From contig JROE01000013.1 in NCBI GenBank assembly GCA_000783305.1, positions 1 to 64,000 on the forward strand: a stretch of 64,000 nt of DNA. The letters run 5' to 3'. This DNA comes from Sphingobacteriaceae bacterium DW12 (lineage in GTDB: Bacteria > Bacteroidota > Bacteroidia > Sphingobacteriales > Sphingobacteriaceae). The position numbers and the translations under genes are program-made. This document shows, piece by piece, positions 25,916 to 35,277 of the stretch. The notes under the pieces are model-generated. The model was not told where the DNA came from, ran no database searches, and was given only the letters and a program-made list of their open reading frames with translations. Numbering within the stretch: position 1 is the first letter of the stretch; each line of letters begins with the position of its first letter.

Positions 25916-28402
25916 ATGAATTTAAGTACTCGGTACGAAACTACACAGTCCAACATCAAAATAGCTGATTTACTAAATTTTGACTATAGCTACAACGCTT
26001 TACAGGATAACCAAAATTGGATGACGGGCCTCGCTATCCTAAGTCAATCGACCTCTTATTTCCAACAGTGTTCAGTAGATATCGTACAACTATACGAAAC
26101 GCTTTTTTACGATGGGCTGGACTTCAAATTCAGCCATCTTTTGAGCGAAGAAGATTATGATTTCTACTGGAACACACTCGAAACTATACTTAATAATCTT
26201 GCGCAACATTGGCCGGATGCGTACGCTCAGCTAGCCTTACAATACCACGAAGCTCGCACGGGCTATCAGAACAAAGAAAGGGTTGCACATTACTTAACAC
26301 TCGCCATAGCACACAACGCCCCAATTGCGAAGCCTGTATATGCCTATTTCTTGTATTACAATCATATCCCTCGACAGGACAAAGAGGAGGCCATCCGCTT
26401 GCTAGACCAAGATAATAGTGAATGGGGCAGTCTATACAGAGGATACCTTTACCTAGAAGGAAAAGAGTTTGATAACCTGACTACTATTTATTCATCGCTC
26501 AGAACCAGTCAAGATAGCAAAATTGTAAAGAACAGCTATATATTGGAGGCCTGTAGCCACGAATGGCAAGGCAATTTGGACAAGGCTAAGACGATATATA
26601 AGTATTGTGTGGACACATACAATTCGTCCTACGCCATGACTCGCTACGCTTTGTTGACTTTTGATGACCAGACACCTGCGGCAGCACTCGCCCTTTTAGA
26701 AAGGGCTGCAGAGTTGGGTAGTCTGGAAGCCATGAGCAATTTTGGACACCTATCCTGTCCTCCGCAGGCGGCTGAAGAAGAAGCATATCGAAATTCTTTC
26801 CATTGGTTTTCAATCGCTCATCTGTACGGAAACATTTATGCAACATATCGTTTGGCGCTACTACAGCTCTATGTACCCCATCACCAAAATATGGCCAAAG
26901 GACTGGCCAATTTAGACATAGCTGCTGACAAAGAACTCATGGATGCTCTTGTAGAAAAGGCCGAGCTGTACCTTGAAGGTCAGCTTATCGACAAAAACCT
27001 AGAGATGAGCAAGTTCTATTTTGAAAAAGCTATCGAACGCCACAACAGCCCATATGCCCATTATCGGCTTGGCTATATGTATGAATTGGGATTAACGACA
27101 TCAGGCACCTCAAAGTTAGACCTTGCTCTAAATCATTATGAACAAGCAGCTCAACAGAATCATTCATATGGTAACAGCAATTCGGGTAGAATGTATCGGT
27201 ATGGCTTAGGCACGGAAGTAAACAACGAAAAGGCTAAAGTATATTTTGAAAAAGGAATTGAACAGAACAATCCCTCTTCAGTCACAGAGTTGGCTTTTAT
27301 GTATGAAGACGAAAGTCTAGAAAAAGACCTTTCTCGTGCATTTGAACTGTTCACTATAGCGTCAGAGATGAATGGAGGCTATGGTTACGCTTGTTACATC
27401 CGAGGCCAATATCTTGAATTTGGCTACCATACTGGGGGTGAACGTGATCTAGAACAAGCTGTGCAAATGTATGAGAAGGGTGCAGCTCTCCAAGATATCA
27501 ACAGTATCTACGAATTGGGACGTTGTTACCGATACGGTATTGTATACGAACAAAATCCAGACTTTGCAATAGAATACTTTCAAAAGGCCGCTGACGCTGG
27601 TCTACCGAAAAGTATGGTTGAACTTTCTATGTGCTACGACTATGAGTTTGGCGTAAGCTTTGATGCCCAAAAGACATTCGATTTGATGAAGCAAGCGGCA
27701 GAGCTTAACTACCCTTATGCACAGTATAAAGTAGGCTCCTACCTTCTGCATGGCAATCTTGGAGCGCCCATTCTCGCCAACTCGGATGAAGCTCTCATTT
27801 GGCTGAATAAAGCCCGAGAAAATGGACAGCCTTACGCCTTACTAGAACTAGGTGACTACTACCTATATAATTATGACCAAAAAGATGAATATGAAAAAGC
27901 ATTCGATTACTTTGTTGAGGCTTACGATAAATATGAGTTGATATCCGAAGGTCTCGGCATCTGTCATGAATATGGCATAGGCACCGATACCAATACCGGA
28001 GAGGCATTCAAGTATTATGAAGTGGCAACCAATCAACAAAATAAAAATTCGATGTATCGCTTAGGTAAATGTTATCTAAACGGTACTGGAATCAAAAAAA
28101 GCGAGAGCCAGGCCTACCACTGGTTTGCAAATGCCGCAAACTATGGGGATGCTCCTTCACAATATCATGCAGGTCTCTTACTTCTTCGAGGACAAGGGGT
28201 AGCAATGAATAAAGAAAAAGGATTTAAGCTGCTCGAACAGGCTGCTCAACAAAATAACGCTGCAGCACAATTCGAACTGGGTAATTGTCATCTAATGGGT
28301 GAGGGTATCGAGGAGAATGAAGAACAGGCTATTCATTGGTTCACCGTCGCGGCCGAAAATGGACACAAACAAGCCAAACGAATCATCGGAGGAAAAAGAT
28401 AA
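25916..28402 (+). CDS. Sel1-repeat (SLR) scaffold protein
   Basis: 828 residues from the ATG at 25916; an upstream GTG at 25874 is less likely. No signal peptide or membrane helix, so cytoplasmic. Residues 1-about 230 are helical with no clear repeat. From about 240 to the end there are many Sel1-like 36-residue repeats (e.g. AHYRLGYMYELGL, SIYELGRCYRYG, AQFELGNCHLMGEGI followed by A.HWF..AA..G). These form an alpha-solenoid used for protein-protein contact. It is followed after 3 bp by the Hsp90-family gene, so translation may be coupled. The likely role is client or partner binding for that ATPase; this is inference. Confidence 0.88.
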   Translation: MNLSTRYETTQSNIKIADLLNFDYSYNALQDNQNWMTGLAILSQSTSYFQQCSVDIVQLYETLFYDGLDFKFSHLLSEEDYDFYWNTLETILNNLAQHWPDAYAQLALQYHEARTGYQNKERVAHYLTLAIAHNAPIAKPVYAYFLYYNHIPRQDKEEAIRLLDQDNSEWGSLYRGYLYLEGKEFDNLTTIYSSLRTSQDSKIVKNSYILEACSHEWQGNLDKAKTIYKYCVDTYNSSYAMTRYALLTFDDQTPAAALALLERAAELGSLEAMSNFGHLSCPPQAAEEEAYRNSFHWFSIAHLYGNIYATYRLALLQLYVPHHQNMAKGLANLDIAADKELMDALVEKAELYLEGQLIDKNLEMSKFYFEKAIERHNSPYAHYRLGYMYELGLTTSGTSKLDLALNHYEQAAQQNHSYGNSNSGRMYRYGLGTEVNNEKAKVYFEKGIEQNNPSSVTELAFMYEDESLEKDLSRAFELFTIASEMNGGYGYACYIRGQYLEFGYHTGGERDLEQAVQMYEKGAALQDINSIYELGRCYRYGIVYEQNPDFAIEYFQKAADAGLPKSMVELSMCYDYEFGVSFDAQKTFDLMKQAAELNYPYAQYKVGSYLLHGNLGAPILANSDEALIWLNKARENGQPYALLELGDYYLYNYDQKDEYEKAFDYFVEAYDKYELISEGLGICHEYGIGTDTNTGEAFKYYEVATNQQNKNSMYRLGKCYLNGTGIKKSESQAYHWFANAANYGDAPSQYHAGLLLLRGQGVAMNKEKGFKLLEQAAQQNNAAAQFELGNCHLMGEGIEENEEQAIHWFTVAAENGHKQAKRIIGGKR

Positions 28403-28405
28403 ACC

Positions 28406-30181
28406 ATGGAACATAAGGAATCGTATATCTTTCAAGTAAATTTAAAAGGGATGATATCCCTTCTTTCGGAACATCTATACAGCAACCCCAATACATTTGT
28501 ACGTGAGTTACTGCAAAATGCGGTCGATGCTATTACCGCTGTACAACATATAGACGAATACCACGAAGGCAAAATTACTGTGCGTCTAGCCTTAGGAAAG
28601 CTAATTTTCGAGGATAATGGAATTGGCCTTACTGAATCTGAAATACATCAATTCATTGCTGTCATTGGTGAGAGTTCGAAACGCAACAGTGTGGATGCAC
28701 AGGATTTTATTGGCAAATTTGGGATAGGATTGCTTTCGTGCTTTGTTGTGAGTAATGAGATTGTATTGGAAACACGATCAGCAATGAGTGAAAAGGCTGT
28801 CAGGTGGACGGGACTTTCTAACGGAACCTATCAAATAGAGCCAATAGCAGAAAAGCACCCCATAGGTACTCGAGTAATCCTAAGTCCCAAAAAAGAATGG
28901 GCGCACCTCTTCACATTTACTTCTCTTCAGCACAATTTAAGTTATTATGGAGATTTACTCCCTATTCCGATCGAATGCATAGAAGAAAGTCAGAAAGCCA
29001 GTATTAACGACTCTACGGGCCTATGGTTGACCAAGCAAGTACCGAAAGACCAATTATTAAAATTGGGTAACAGTATTTTTCACACCAATTTTATAGATGC
29101 ATTCTGTATCGATGCCCCTACTGGAGGACTTAAAGCAATTGTCTATATTCTACCACATAAAGCACAATTTTCTAATCGGCAAAGTCACAAACTGTATCTC
29201 AAAAGGATGTTTTTAAGTGATGACGACTGTCGACTACTACCTAAATGGGCATTTTTTGTAAGATGTATCATCAACACAGATCTGTTACAAGCTACTGCAT
29301 CACGGGAGTCACTGATGGCTAGCGATGCATTGAAAGAGACACAGAAGGAAATTGCCGAAGCATTAAAGGATTACCTCCGCAACATACGGACAATAGATGA
29401 GGGTGCCTACAATAACTTAATCCACACTCACTATCTACACATAAAGGCCATTGCTGCAGAAGATATCGAATTGCTGCGTGTTTTTCTTGAAGATTTGCCA
29501 TTTGAAACCAATAAAGGAGTCAGGACGTTCAAAAACATTAGGCAATATCAAGATAAGATATATTACACCCCCAATATAGACGACTTCAAACAAATGAGAC
29601 GCATTGCTGAATCTCAAGGACTATTGGTTATCAATGCAGCATATACATTTGAAGAGGAATTACTCAAAAAAGCGCAACGCTTAGACAGTAGCATTCGAAT
29701 CAAAGAAATCACACCAAGGGATATCTTGGCATCATTCCATGAACTAGCCCCCGAACAAGAGATTACCTATCTTACATTTTTAGACAAAGCGAATGAGGTG
29801 CTAAACGAGCAAGGTTGTGAAGTTGTCATCAAATCGTATACTCCACAGGACATCCCTGCGCTCTACATCGCGTCCAATATATCCATCACCTCCTCTTCGA
29901 TCAAAAAATCCTCTGACAACCCCCTCAACGAAATTTTAGGATCGATCTCATCAAAAAAGAACGCGGACAAACCCGTGCTTTGCCTAAATTCAAGCAACAA
30001 GCTAATCAACAATCTGCTGTCGGTAAAAGACGACTATGTCATTCGCTCTATCGTACATGTACTATATGTACAATCGTTGCTACTTGGCAAATATCCTGTA
30101 AATGATAGAGAAATGACCATGTTCAATGAGGGAATCAACAACCTGTTGATTATGGGAATTGATAATTTTATAAACATTTAG
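28406..30181 (+). CDS. Hsp90-family ATPase (HtpG-like, divergent)
   Basis: A 591-residue cytoplasmic protein with a GHKL ATPase N-domain. FVRELLQNAVDAI carries Glu34 (aligns with the catalytic Glu34 of E. coli HtpG), Asn38 and Asp41. FEDNGIGL has Asp70 for adenine contact, and FIGKFGIGLLSCF (101-113) is the glycine-rich lid hinge. The middle domain keeps the TASRES motif whose Arg (about 300) corresponds to the ATP-contacting Arg of Hsp90s. The C-terminal region is short and unlike HtpG; CLNSSNKLINNLL...VLYVQSLLLGKYP resembles the 'HSP90 family protein' group I recall from actinobacteria. ATP binding and hydrolysis therefore look intact, with altered dimerisation and client parts. It is the middle gene of a three-gene operon. 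Confidence 0.92.
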   Translation: MEHKESYIFQVNLKGMISLLSEHLYSNPNTFVRELLQNAVDAITAVQHIDEYHEGKITVRLALGKLIFEDNGIGLTESEIHQFIAVIGESSKRNSVDAQDFIGKFGIGLLSCFVVSNEIVLETRSAMSEKAVRWTGLSNGTYQIEPIAEKHPIGTRVILSPKKEWAHLFTFTSLQHNLSYYGDLLPIPIECIEESQKASINDSTGLWLTKQVPKDQLLKLGNSIFHTNFIDAFCIDAPTGGLKAIVYILPHKAQFSNRQSHKLYLKRMFLSDDDCRLLPKWAFFVRCIINTDLLQATASRESLMASDALKETQKEIAEALKDYLRNIRTIDEGAYNNLIHTHYLHIKAIAAEDIELLRVFLEDLPFETNKGVRTFKNIRQYQDKIYYTPNIDDFKQMRRIAESQGLLVINAAYTFEEELLKKAQRLDSSIRIKEITPRDILASFHELAPEQEITYLTFLDKANEVLNEQGCEVVIKSYTPQDIPALYIASNISITSSSIKKSSDNPLNEILGSISSKKNADKPVLCLNSSNKLINNLLSVKDDYVIRSIVHVLYVQSLLLGKYPVNDREMTMFNEGINNLLIMGIDNFINI

Positions 30182-30198
30182 ATTCATAACGTGATACC

Positions 30199-31260
30199 AT
30201 GTATACTTTACAGATTCAAAAAATATTAAATACAGCATCCCACTTAAGTGATAAGGACAAGGACAAAATAAGATATTTTCTTCAGGCCATTCAATTGGCC
30301 GATGAAAACAATGATATCGATTGGGCGTATGAGCTTCGTATGCAATTAATGGACATTGAATGGGAACACAATGACCGACGAAATTTTCTTCCTACTTTCA
30401 GCTGGCTCTTAAATGCATATGACGAACGTCCTGACCAGCACAACCCGGAGGAACTCCTTTGGAAGTATAAATGGATTATTAGTGAGGTACAGTCAAACCC
30501 GGATATCAGTAAAACACAAATTGCCGGCATTATGAAAGATTTCAAAAGACGCTCGGAAAAGGAAGGATACAACTTGAGGGCCTACCATTCCAAATTGCTG
30601 CACAAAGCCGCCGAAGAAAAGGATATCGAGAACAGCCGGTTGCTACAGGGGCAAATTACCGCATTTCAACGAGATGGCATTAGTGATTGTCAAGCTTGCG
30701 AATTGGACAGCGAAGTGCTGGTTCATCTCCAAGCAAATGAATTTGATGCGGGTTACAACAAAGCTCATCCCATTCTTCAGGAACAATATACTTGTGCACG
30801 TGTACCTATAGTTACCCGTATCAACCTGGCTTATTATGCTTTAAAAAACAATCAGAAGGACATTGCTGAGCAACTTTCTGAGCGTGTAGAACAAGAACTC
30901 TCCGATCGGGAGGAAGATACTTACTTGATTAGCTCAATTGGTAATTTTGTGCCCGTTATATTTGAGTTGAAACCTACTGCTGCTTGGTCTTATTTACAGC
31001 TATTTATCAACTGGTCCCTGGAAACCGATAAGAGTACATTGTTTTTCTTTGCCAAGGGGATTATCGAGGCCTTGCAAAATATCCCTGCCACAACTCCAGT
31101 ATTTTTGAAACTACCTTTAGAACATCCGATTTACAGCAATTCGGACACCTATATAATGGCTGATATCTATCATTTCTATTTAAGTACGGCGCAATTGATT
31201 GCCAAGGAATTTGACACGCGAAATGAGAATAATAACTTTTCCAAACAGCTTGCATTTTGA
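30199..31260 (+). CDS. Unrecognised all-helical protein in the Sel1-Hsp90 operon
   Basis: A 353-residue protein with no signal peptide or membrane helix. The sequence is strongly helical and TPR-like in texture: paired amphipathic helices such as ADENNDIDWAYELRMQLMDI and INLAYYALKNNQKDIAEQL. I cannot name a family. It starts 17 bp after the Hsp90 stop and is followed by a terminator at 31347, so it is the last gene of the operon. It may be a co-chaperone or adaptor, by analogy with TPR partners of Hsp90; this is inference from context only. Confidence 0.7.
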   Translation: MYTLQIQKILNTASHLSDKDKDKIRYFLQAIQLADENNDIDWAYELRMQLMDIEWEHNDRRNFLPTFSWLLNAYDERPDQHNPEELLWKYKWIISEVQSNPDISKTQIAGIMKDFKRRSEKEGYNLRAYHSKLLHKAAEEKDIENSRLLQGQITAFQRDGISDCQACELDSEVLVHLQANEFDAGYNKAHPILQEQYTCARVPIVTRINLAYYALKNNQKDIAEQLSERVEQELSDREEDTYLISSIGNFVPVIFELKPTAAWSYLQLFINWSLETDKSTLFFFAKGIIEALQNIPATTPVFLKLPLEHPIYSNSDTYIMADIYHFYLSTAQLIAKEFDTRNENNNFSKQLAF

Positions 31261-31346
31261 TTAGTCACCCAAGTTTGTTGGATTAGTTTTACAATCACGA
31301 ATAAGGAACAGCGCAGGCCCAATCTTACGATATAGCAACACATGAT

Positions 31347-31384
31347 AAAAAAGCTTCCGATTCGATTCAAAAGTCGGAAGCTTT
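31347..31384. terminator. Bidirectional terminator, Hsp90 operon / DUF502 gene
   Basis: AAAGCTTCCGA (31350-31360) pairs with TCGGAAGCTTT (31374-31384), with an A-run upstream and T after. It lies between the convergent transcripts. Confidence 0.88.
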
Positions 31385-31410
31385 CTGTATCTATTTAACA
31401 ACTGGGTGAA

Positions 31411-32007
31411 CTATTCCAACCCACTGACACCGCCAGAAACAACTAGTTTCATTGCATCCGTGGCAGACATATTTAATTTTTTCACCTTATCGGCGTGAAC
31501 AACTACTATTTGCCCAGCAAATGAATAGGAATAAGGAAAATAGACGATGACCTCGTTTGGAAGGTCTAACTTACTCAAATCATGTTGAGTCAAAAATCCA
31601 ATCTTTTTAAGCCCCATATCGTTAACCGTTACCAACACGGGTTCGTTAAACTTCTTAGCATCCCCTACAAAGGCTTCTGTAAAGTCCTTTATGGACGAAT
31701 ACAACGTGTTTAAAAGAGGAATTCTATTGATTTGATGGTTAATCCAATTTTTAATGGGGTCGGTTACAAAATTTGTGAACACTACTCCTGCGAGTACCAA
31801 CACCATTATAACAGTCAAGATTCCAATACCTGGGATATATATTGGATGTCCTTTTTCATCTTCAAAGAAGTGCTCGGTCAAATTGAGTGCAGAATCAACC
31901 GAGGCAACAATCCACAGGATTAAGAAGACTGCTCCTGCTAAAGGGACAACGACTAATGTCCCCTTGATGAAATAATTTAAAAATCCTCTAAAAAGTTTTG
32001 AAAACAT
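31411..32007 (-). CDS. DUF502 family membrane protein
   Basis: 198 residues from the ATG at 32007; an upstream ATG adds five residues. It has two transmembrane segments, about 12-38 (GTLVVVPLAGAVFLILWIV) and about 62-85 (GIGILTVIMVLVLAGVVF), and then a soluble domain with PLLNTLYSSIKDFTEAF and VIVYFPYSYSFAGQIVVV, the conserved blocks of DUF502. Function is unknown. It follows murF-alr by 50 bp on the same strand, so they probably share a transcript. Confidence 0.9.
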   Translation of the reverse strand: MFSKLFRGFLNYFIKGTLVVVPLAGAVFLILWIVASVDSALNLTEHFFEDEKGHPIYIPGIGILTVIMVLVLAGVVFTNFVTDPIKNWINHQINRIPLLNTLYSSIKDFTEAFVGDAKKFNEPVLVTVNDMGLKKIGFLTQHDLSKLDLPNEVIVYFPYSYSFAGQIVVVHADKVKKLNMSATDAMKLVVSGGVSGLE

Positions 32008-32057
32008 AATTGCTAAGCACAAAATAATCTATACAAAGATGCAAAATGATGTGCGGA

Positions 32058-34499
32058 TTATTCGTAAAAATATACTCTTTTAACACGTTGAGAGACATTG
32101 ACTAATAGTTCATAAGGGATAGTTCCAATAGTTGTTGCTGCCGATTTGATATCTGGAAATACAATTACTTCATCCTCTTCACTGGCATCGATGTCCGTGA
32201 CATCAAGCATACACATGTCCATACAGATATCTCCTATAGTGTTAACCAACTGCCCATTAATTAGCATCTGTCCTACCCCATTCCCGAATCTACGGTCATA
32301 TCCATCGGCATACCCAATCTTGATTGTGGCTATTCGGCTATCTCTATGCAGCACACCGTGTCGGTTGTAACCAACTGTTTCTTCTTTTGGAATGTCCTTA
32401 ATCTGCGTTATATTAGTCTTGAGCTGTCCTACTTCCTGAAGATTCAGATCAGGGCGTCCCATCCCAACGCCATACATCCCAATGCCTAGTCGTACCATGT
32501 CAAAATATGCAGATGGCCACCATTCTATTCCAGATGTCGCGGCGATATGTCGCAATATCGGGTAACCCAATACTTCTTGTAGCTTTATCGTAAATTGGTC
32601 AAACGTCTTTATCTGCTGTTCTGTAAATGCATTATCAATGGAATTACCAGCAGACGCTAGGTGTGAGAATGAACTTTGCACCCTTACTAACGTCTGATCC
32701 TTTAATAAATCGAGTAAGGCGCCTAACTCTTCTGGCACGAAGCCTAATCTGTGCATACCTGTATCTATTTTGATATGGATTGGGAAGTCCGTGATTTTTT
32801 TAACGTTCAAAAAGCTCAAAAATGCACGCAATATTCTGAAACTATAGATTTCAGGCTCCAATCTATTCTGCAAGATGACATCAAAAGCATTCTCGTCGGG
32901 ACTCATCACTACAATCGGTAGAGTAATACCTCCATTCCGAAGTTCCACGCCCTCGTCTGCAAAAGCTACCGTTAGGTAATCAACTTTATTGAACTGCAGT
33001 AGATTAGCGACTTCAAAACTACCACTCCCGTATGAGAAAGCCTTGACCATAGCCATCAGTTTCACATTGGAGGGTAATAGATTTTTATATGCATTGAGAT
33101 TGTGTTCCACCGCATTGAGATTAATTTCCAATAGTGTGTCGTGTGATTTGGCGACCAACAATTTGCTAATCTTTTCAAAATGGAATTCCCGACCACCTTT
33201 CAACAAGATGGTAGCATCTCGAAAATCGAGTTTTTTAATTTCCTGCTGCAAGGACTCTGTACTAGGATAACAAATAGCGGATGGAGCGATCTGTACTGCA
33301 TATCTACTCAATTCCGGGCCAACCAAAATCAATTGATGAAGATTACGTTCGGAGACTAGACTCCTCAATTTGCTTAAATATTTTTCATCTGCAAGATTTA
33401 GTCCTGGTATGTCGGACAAAATCAACACCTTTTGCGCATGTTGATGTTGTTGGTTTAGAAAATCCAGTGCAATCTGTAACGACACGAGGTCATTACTATA
33501 GGAGTCATCTATAATAGAGGTATTGTTTTTCCCATTCTTAAGCTCCAAACGCATTTCTACTGGGACAATCTGTTGTATACGCTCAGCTATGACAGCCGTA
33601 TCATAACCAAAGCGGAGCATAACAGCGATACATGTAATCGCATTTTCTATAGCCCCATCGTCCACAAAGGGAACCTCCACAGCAAATGCTCGACCACTAT
33701 AAGATAGGGTGACAATTGTTTTACCCTCGCTCTGTTTTTTTATACTATACACCTCCAATTGGTTCTCAGACTCGTCTCCCCAAGCAAACTTTCGTGGTCT
33801 ATATGGACAGACTACCCCATCCAAATACTTAGACGGATAGATAAGCGTTTCTGCATTTTTAAACAATTGAAGCTTTTCTTCGGCTTTCGTTATCTTTGAT
33901 TTGAAGCCTTCTTGATGCGCAATTCCAATATTGGTCAGCACACCGTATGTGGGTGCAATCATTTCTTCCAATCTCTCCATTTCACCGGCTTTACTCACTC
34001 CTGCTTCGATGATGGCCAGATTGTGATAATCCGTCAACCCCCAAAGAGAAAGCGCAACTCCAAGTTGCGAATTATAACTCTTCGGGCTTCTATAGATTCT
34101 GTACTCAGGCGACATGAGTTGAAAGAGCCATTCCTTGACGATTGTCTTACCGTTGCTTCCTGTTATACCAATGACAGGGGGGTCAAATTCCTTGCGCTTT
34201 TGTTTCGCTAATTCCTGCAAGGCGTACAAAGTATCTGACACCCATAAGATATTGGCTTCTGGTAAATCTGCAATGTAATCACTTCCGATTTTCAACACAA
34301 AATTACGTACTCCTTTTTGATAAGCTTCCTGTATATATTTATGCCCGTCGTTCCTGTTGATAAGGGCAAAAAAAAGTGCATTTTTTTCATGTGAAATTTT
34401 TCGACTATCATAAAGTAAATAATGAATCTCAGCCTGAAGATCGACCACTTGAATTTGAATCGGCTTTAGAATATTCTGAATCTTTAAAATACTATACAT
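32058..34499 (-). CDS. Bifunctional MurF - alanine racemase fusion
   Basis: 813 residues. The N-terminal MurF half (1-about 450) has the ATP loop GITGSNGKT (111-119) and central motifs for UDP-MurNAc-tripeptide:D-Ala-D-Ala ligase. The C-terminal half (about 455-813) is a PLP alanine racemase, with KLMAMVKAFSYGSG near 480 (PLP Lys), KIDTGMHRLGF, and MVRLGIGMYGVG carrying the second half of the active site. One protein thus makes D-Ala and adds D-Ala-D-Ala to the cell-wall precursor. The fusion is known in Bacteroidota. In the first half some residues of a typical MurF (for example the catalytic Lys region) cannot be verified by eye, so the ligase may be partly diverged. Confidence 0.9.
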   Translation of the reverse strand: MYSILKIQNILKPIQIQVVDLQAEIHYLLYDSRKISHEKNALFFALINRNDGHKYIQEAYQKGVRNFVLKIGSDYIADLPEANILWVSDTLYALQELAKQKRKEFDPPVIGITGSNGKTIVKEWLFQLMSPEYRIYRSPKSYNSQLGVALSLWGLTDYHNLAIIEAGVSKAGEMERLEEMIAPTYGVLTNIGIAHQEGFKSKITKAEEKLQLFKNAETLIYPSKYLDGVVCPYRPRKFAWGDESENQLEVYSIKKQSEGKTIVTLSYSGRAFAVEVPFVDDGAIENAITCIAVMLRFGYDTAVIAERIQQIVPVEMRLELKNGKNNTSIIDDSYSNDLVSLQIALDFLNQQHQHAQKVLILSDIPGLNLADEKYLSKLRSLVSERNLHQLILVGPELSRYAVQIAPSAICYPSTESLQQEIKKLDFRDATILLKGGREFHFEKISKLLVAKSHDTLLEINLNAVEHNLNAYKNLLPSNVKLMAMVKAFSYGSGSFEVANLLQFNKVDYLTVAFADEGVELRNGGITLPIVVMSPDENAFDVILQNRLEPEIYSFRILRAFLSFLNVKKITDFPIHIKIDTGMHRLGFVPEELGALLDLLKDQTLVRVQSSFSHLASAGNSIDNAFTEQQIKTFDQFTIKLQEVLGYPILRHIAATSGIEWWPSAYFDMVRLGIGMYGVGMGRPDLNLQEVGQLKTNITQIKDIPKEETVGYNRHGVLHRDSRIATIKIGYADGYDRRFGNGVGQMLINGQLVNTIGDICMDMCMLDVTDIDASEEDEVIVFPDIKSAATTIGTIPYELLVNVSQRVKRVYFYE

Positions 34500-34622
34500 A
34501 TCCCTCTCGTTTTTTGTCCTTCAAAGATTGCGATTTTTTTCACTAAGTTGGACTTCTTTTTCACCTAAATTTATAGAAATGCATCTGCTTAGGATATTAG
34601 AGGAAAGGCTATTCAAAAAATG

Positions 34623-34641
34623 CAAAGTCACTCTGACTTTG
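34623..34641. promoter_or_regulatory. 19-bp perfect inverted repeat between murF-alr and recX
   Basis: CAAAGTCA-CTC-TGACTTTG lies in the divergent promoter region, 78 bp before recX. It could be an operator. A direct repeat of TGCAAA overlaps it. It has no T-tail, so it is not a terminator. Confidence 0.35.
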
Positions 34642-34706
34642 GTGCAAACTTTGCCCTGATATTAGATGTGGAATTCATGAATCCATTTTATTAGTATGAA
34701 TTTATC

Positions 34707-34714
34707 TAAGTTTG
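34707..34714 (+). promoter_or_regulatory. -7 promoter box of recX, extended type
   Basis: TAAGTTTG within TTTATCTAAGTTTG. The recX start codon is only 4 nt downstream, so if this box is active the transcript would be leaderless. Confidence 0.5.
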
Positions 34715-34718
34715 TAAA

Positions 34719-35216
34719 ATGTACGATCAAGAAAAGAAAAGGCAGTCGTTCACTCCTGGACAAGCCAAATCAAAAGCTGAAAGTTACTGCGCCTATCAAG
34801 AACGGTCCCAACAGGAAGTAAGGGACAAGCTCTATGAGTGGGGGCAACACCAAGAGGACGTGGAAAAAATCATCGGGGAATTGATTACAGATAATTTTCT
34901 CAACGAGGAAAGATTTGCTTTGGCCTATGCTTCTGGTAAATTCAGGATGAAAGCTTGGGGTCTAAATAAAATTAAGCAAGGGCTGACTTTCAAAAAGGTA
35001 TCGACACCGCTCATCAAAATAGCACTATCCAGTATCGAAGAAGACGATTATCTCAAAAAATTAGACGATATCTTACTAAAAAAGGTGAGCACACTAAAAG
35101 GTCAAAACCCTTACATCCTGACGAACAAACTCGTCCAATATGCTGTAAGTAGAGGCTTTGAATCATCCCTTGTCTATGATTGGATCCACAAGAACAAAAA
35201 GACATTAGGGATTTAA
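34719..35216 (+). CDS. recX: Regulatory protein RecX
   Basis: A 165-residue, small, basic, all-helical protein made of three RecX three-helix repeats: KAESYCAYQERSQQEVRDKLYEWG, then IIGELITDNFLNEERFALAYASGKFRMKAWGLNKI, then LVQYAVSRGFESSLVYDWI. RecX binds RecA filaments and limits recombination. recA is not in the window. It is divergent from murF-alr; the start is fixed because the next Met is far inside. It is followed 61 bp later by the LacI gene. Confidence 0.93.
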   Translation: MYDQEKKRQSFTPGQAKSKAESYCAYQERSQQEVRDKLYEWGQHQEDVEKIIGELITDNFLNEERFALAYASGKFRMKAWGLNKIKQGLTFKKVSTPLIKIALSSIEEDDYLKKLDDILLKKVSTLKGQNPYILTNKLVQYAVSRGFESSLVYDWIHKNKKTLGI

Positions 35217-35277
35217 TCGATCTCTTCTTAATATCAATATAAAATATGTACTTTGCCTTCAATAAAGTTGGTAACCT

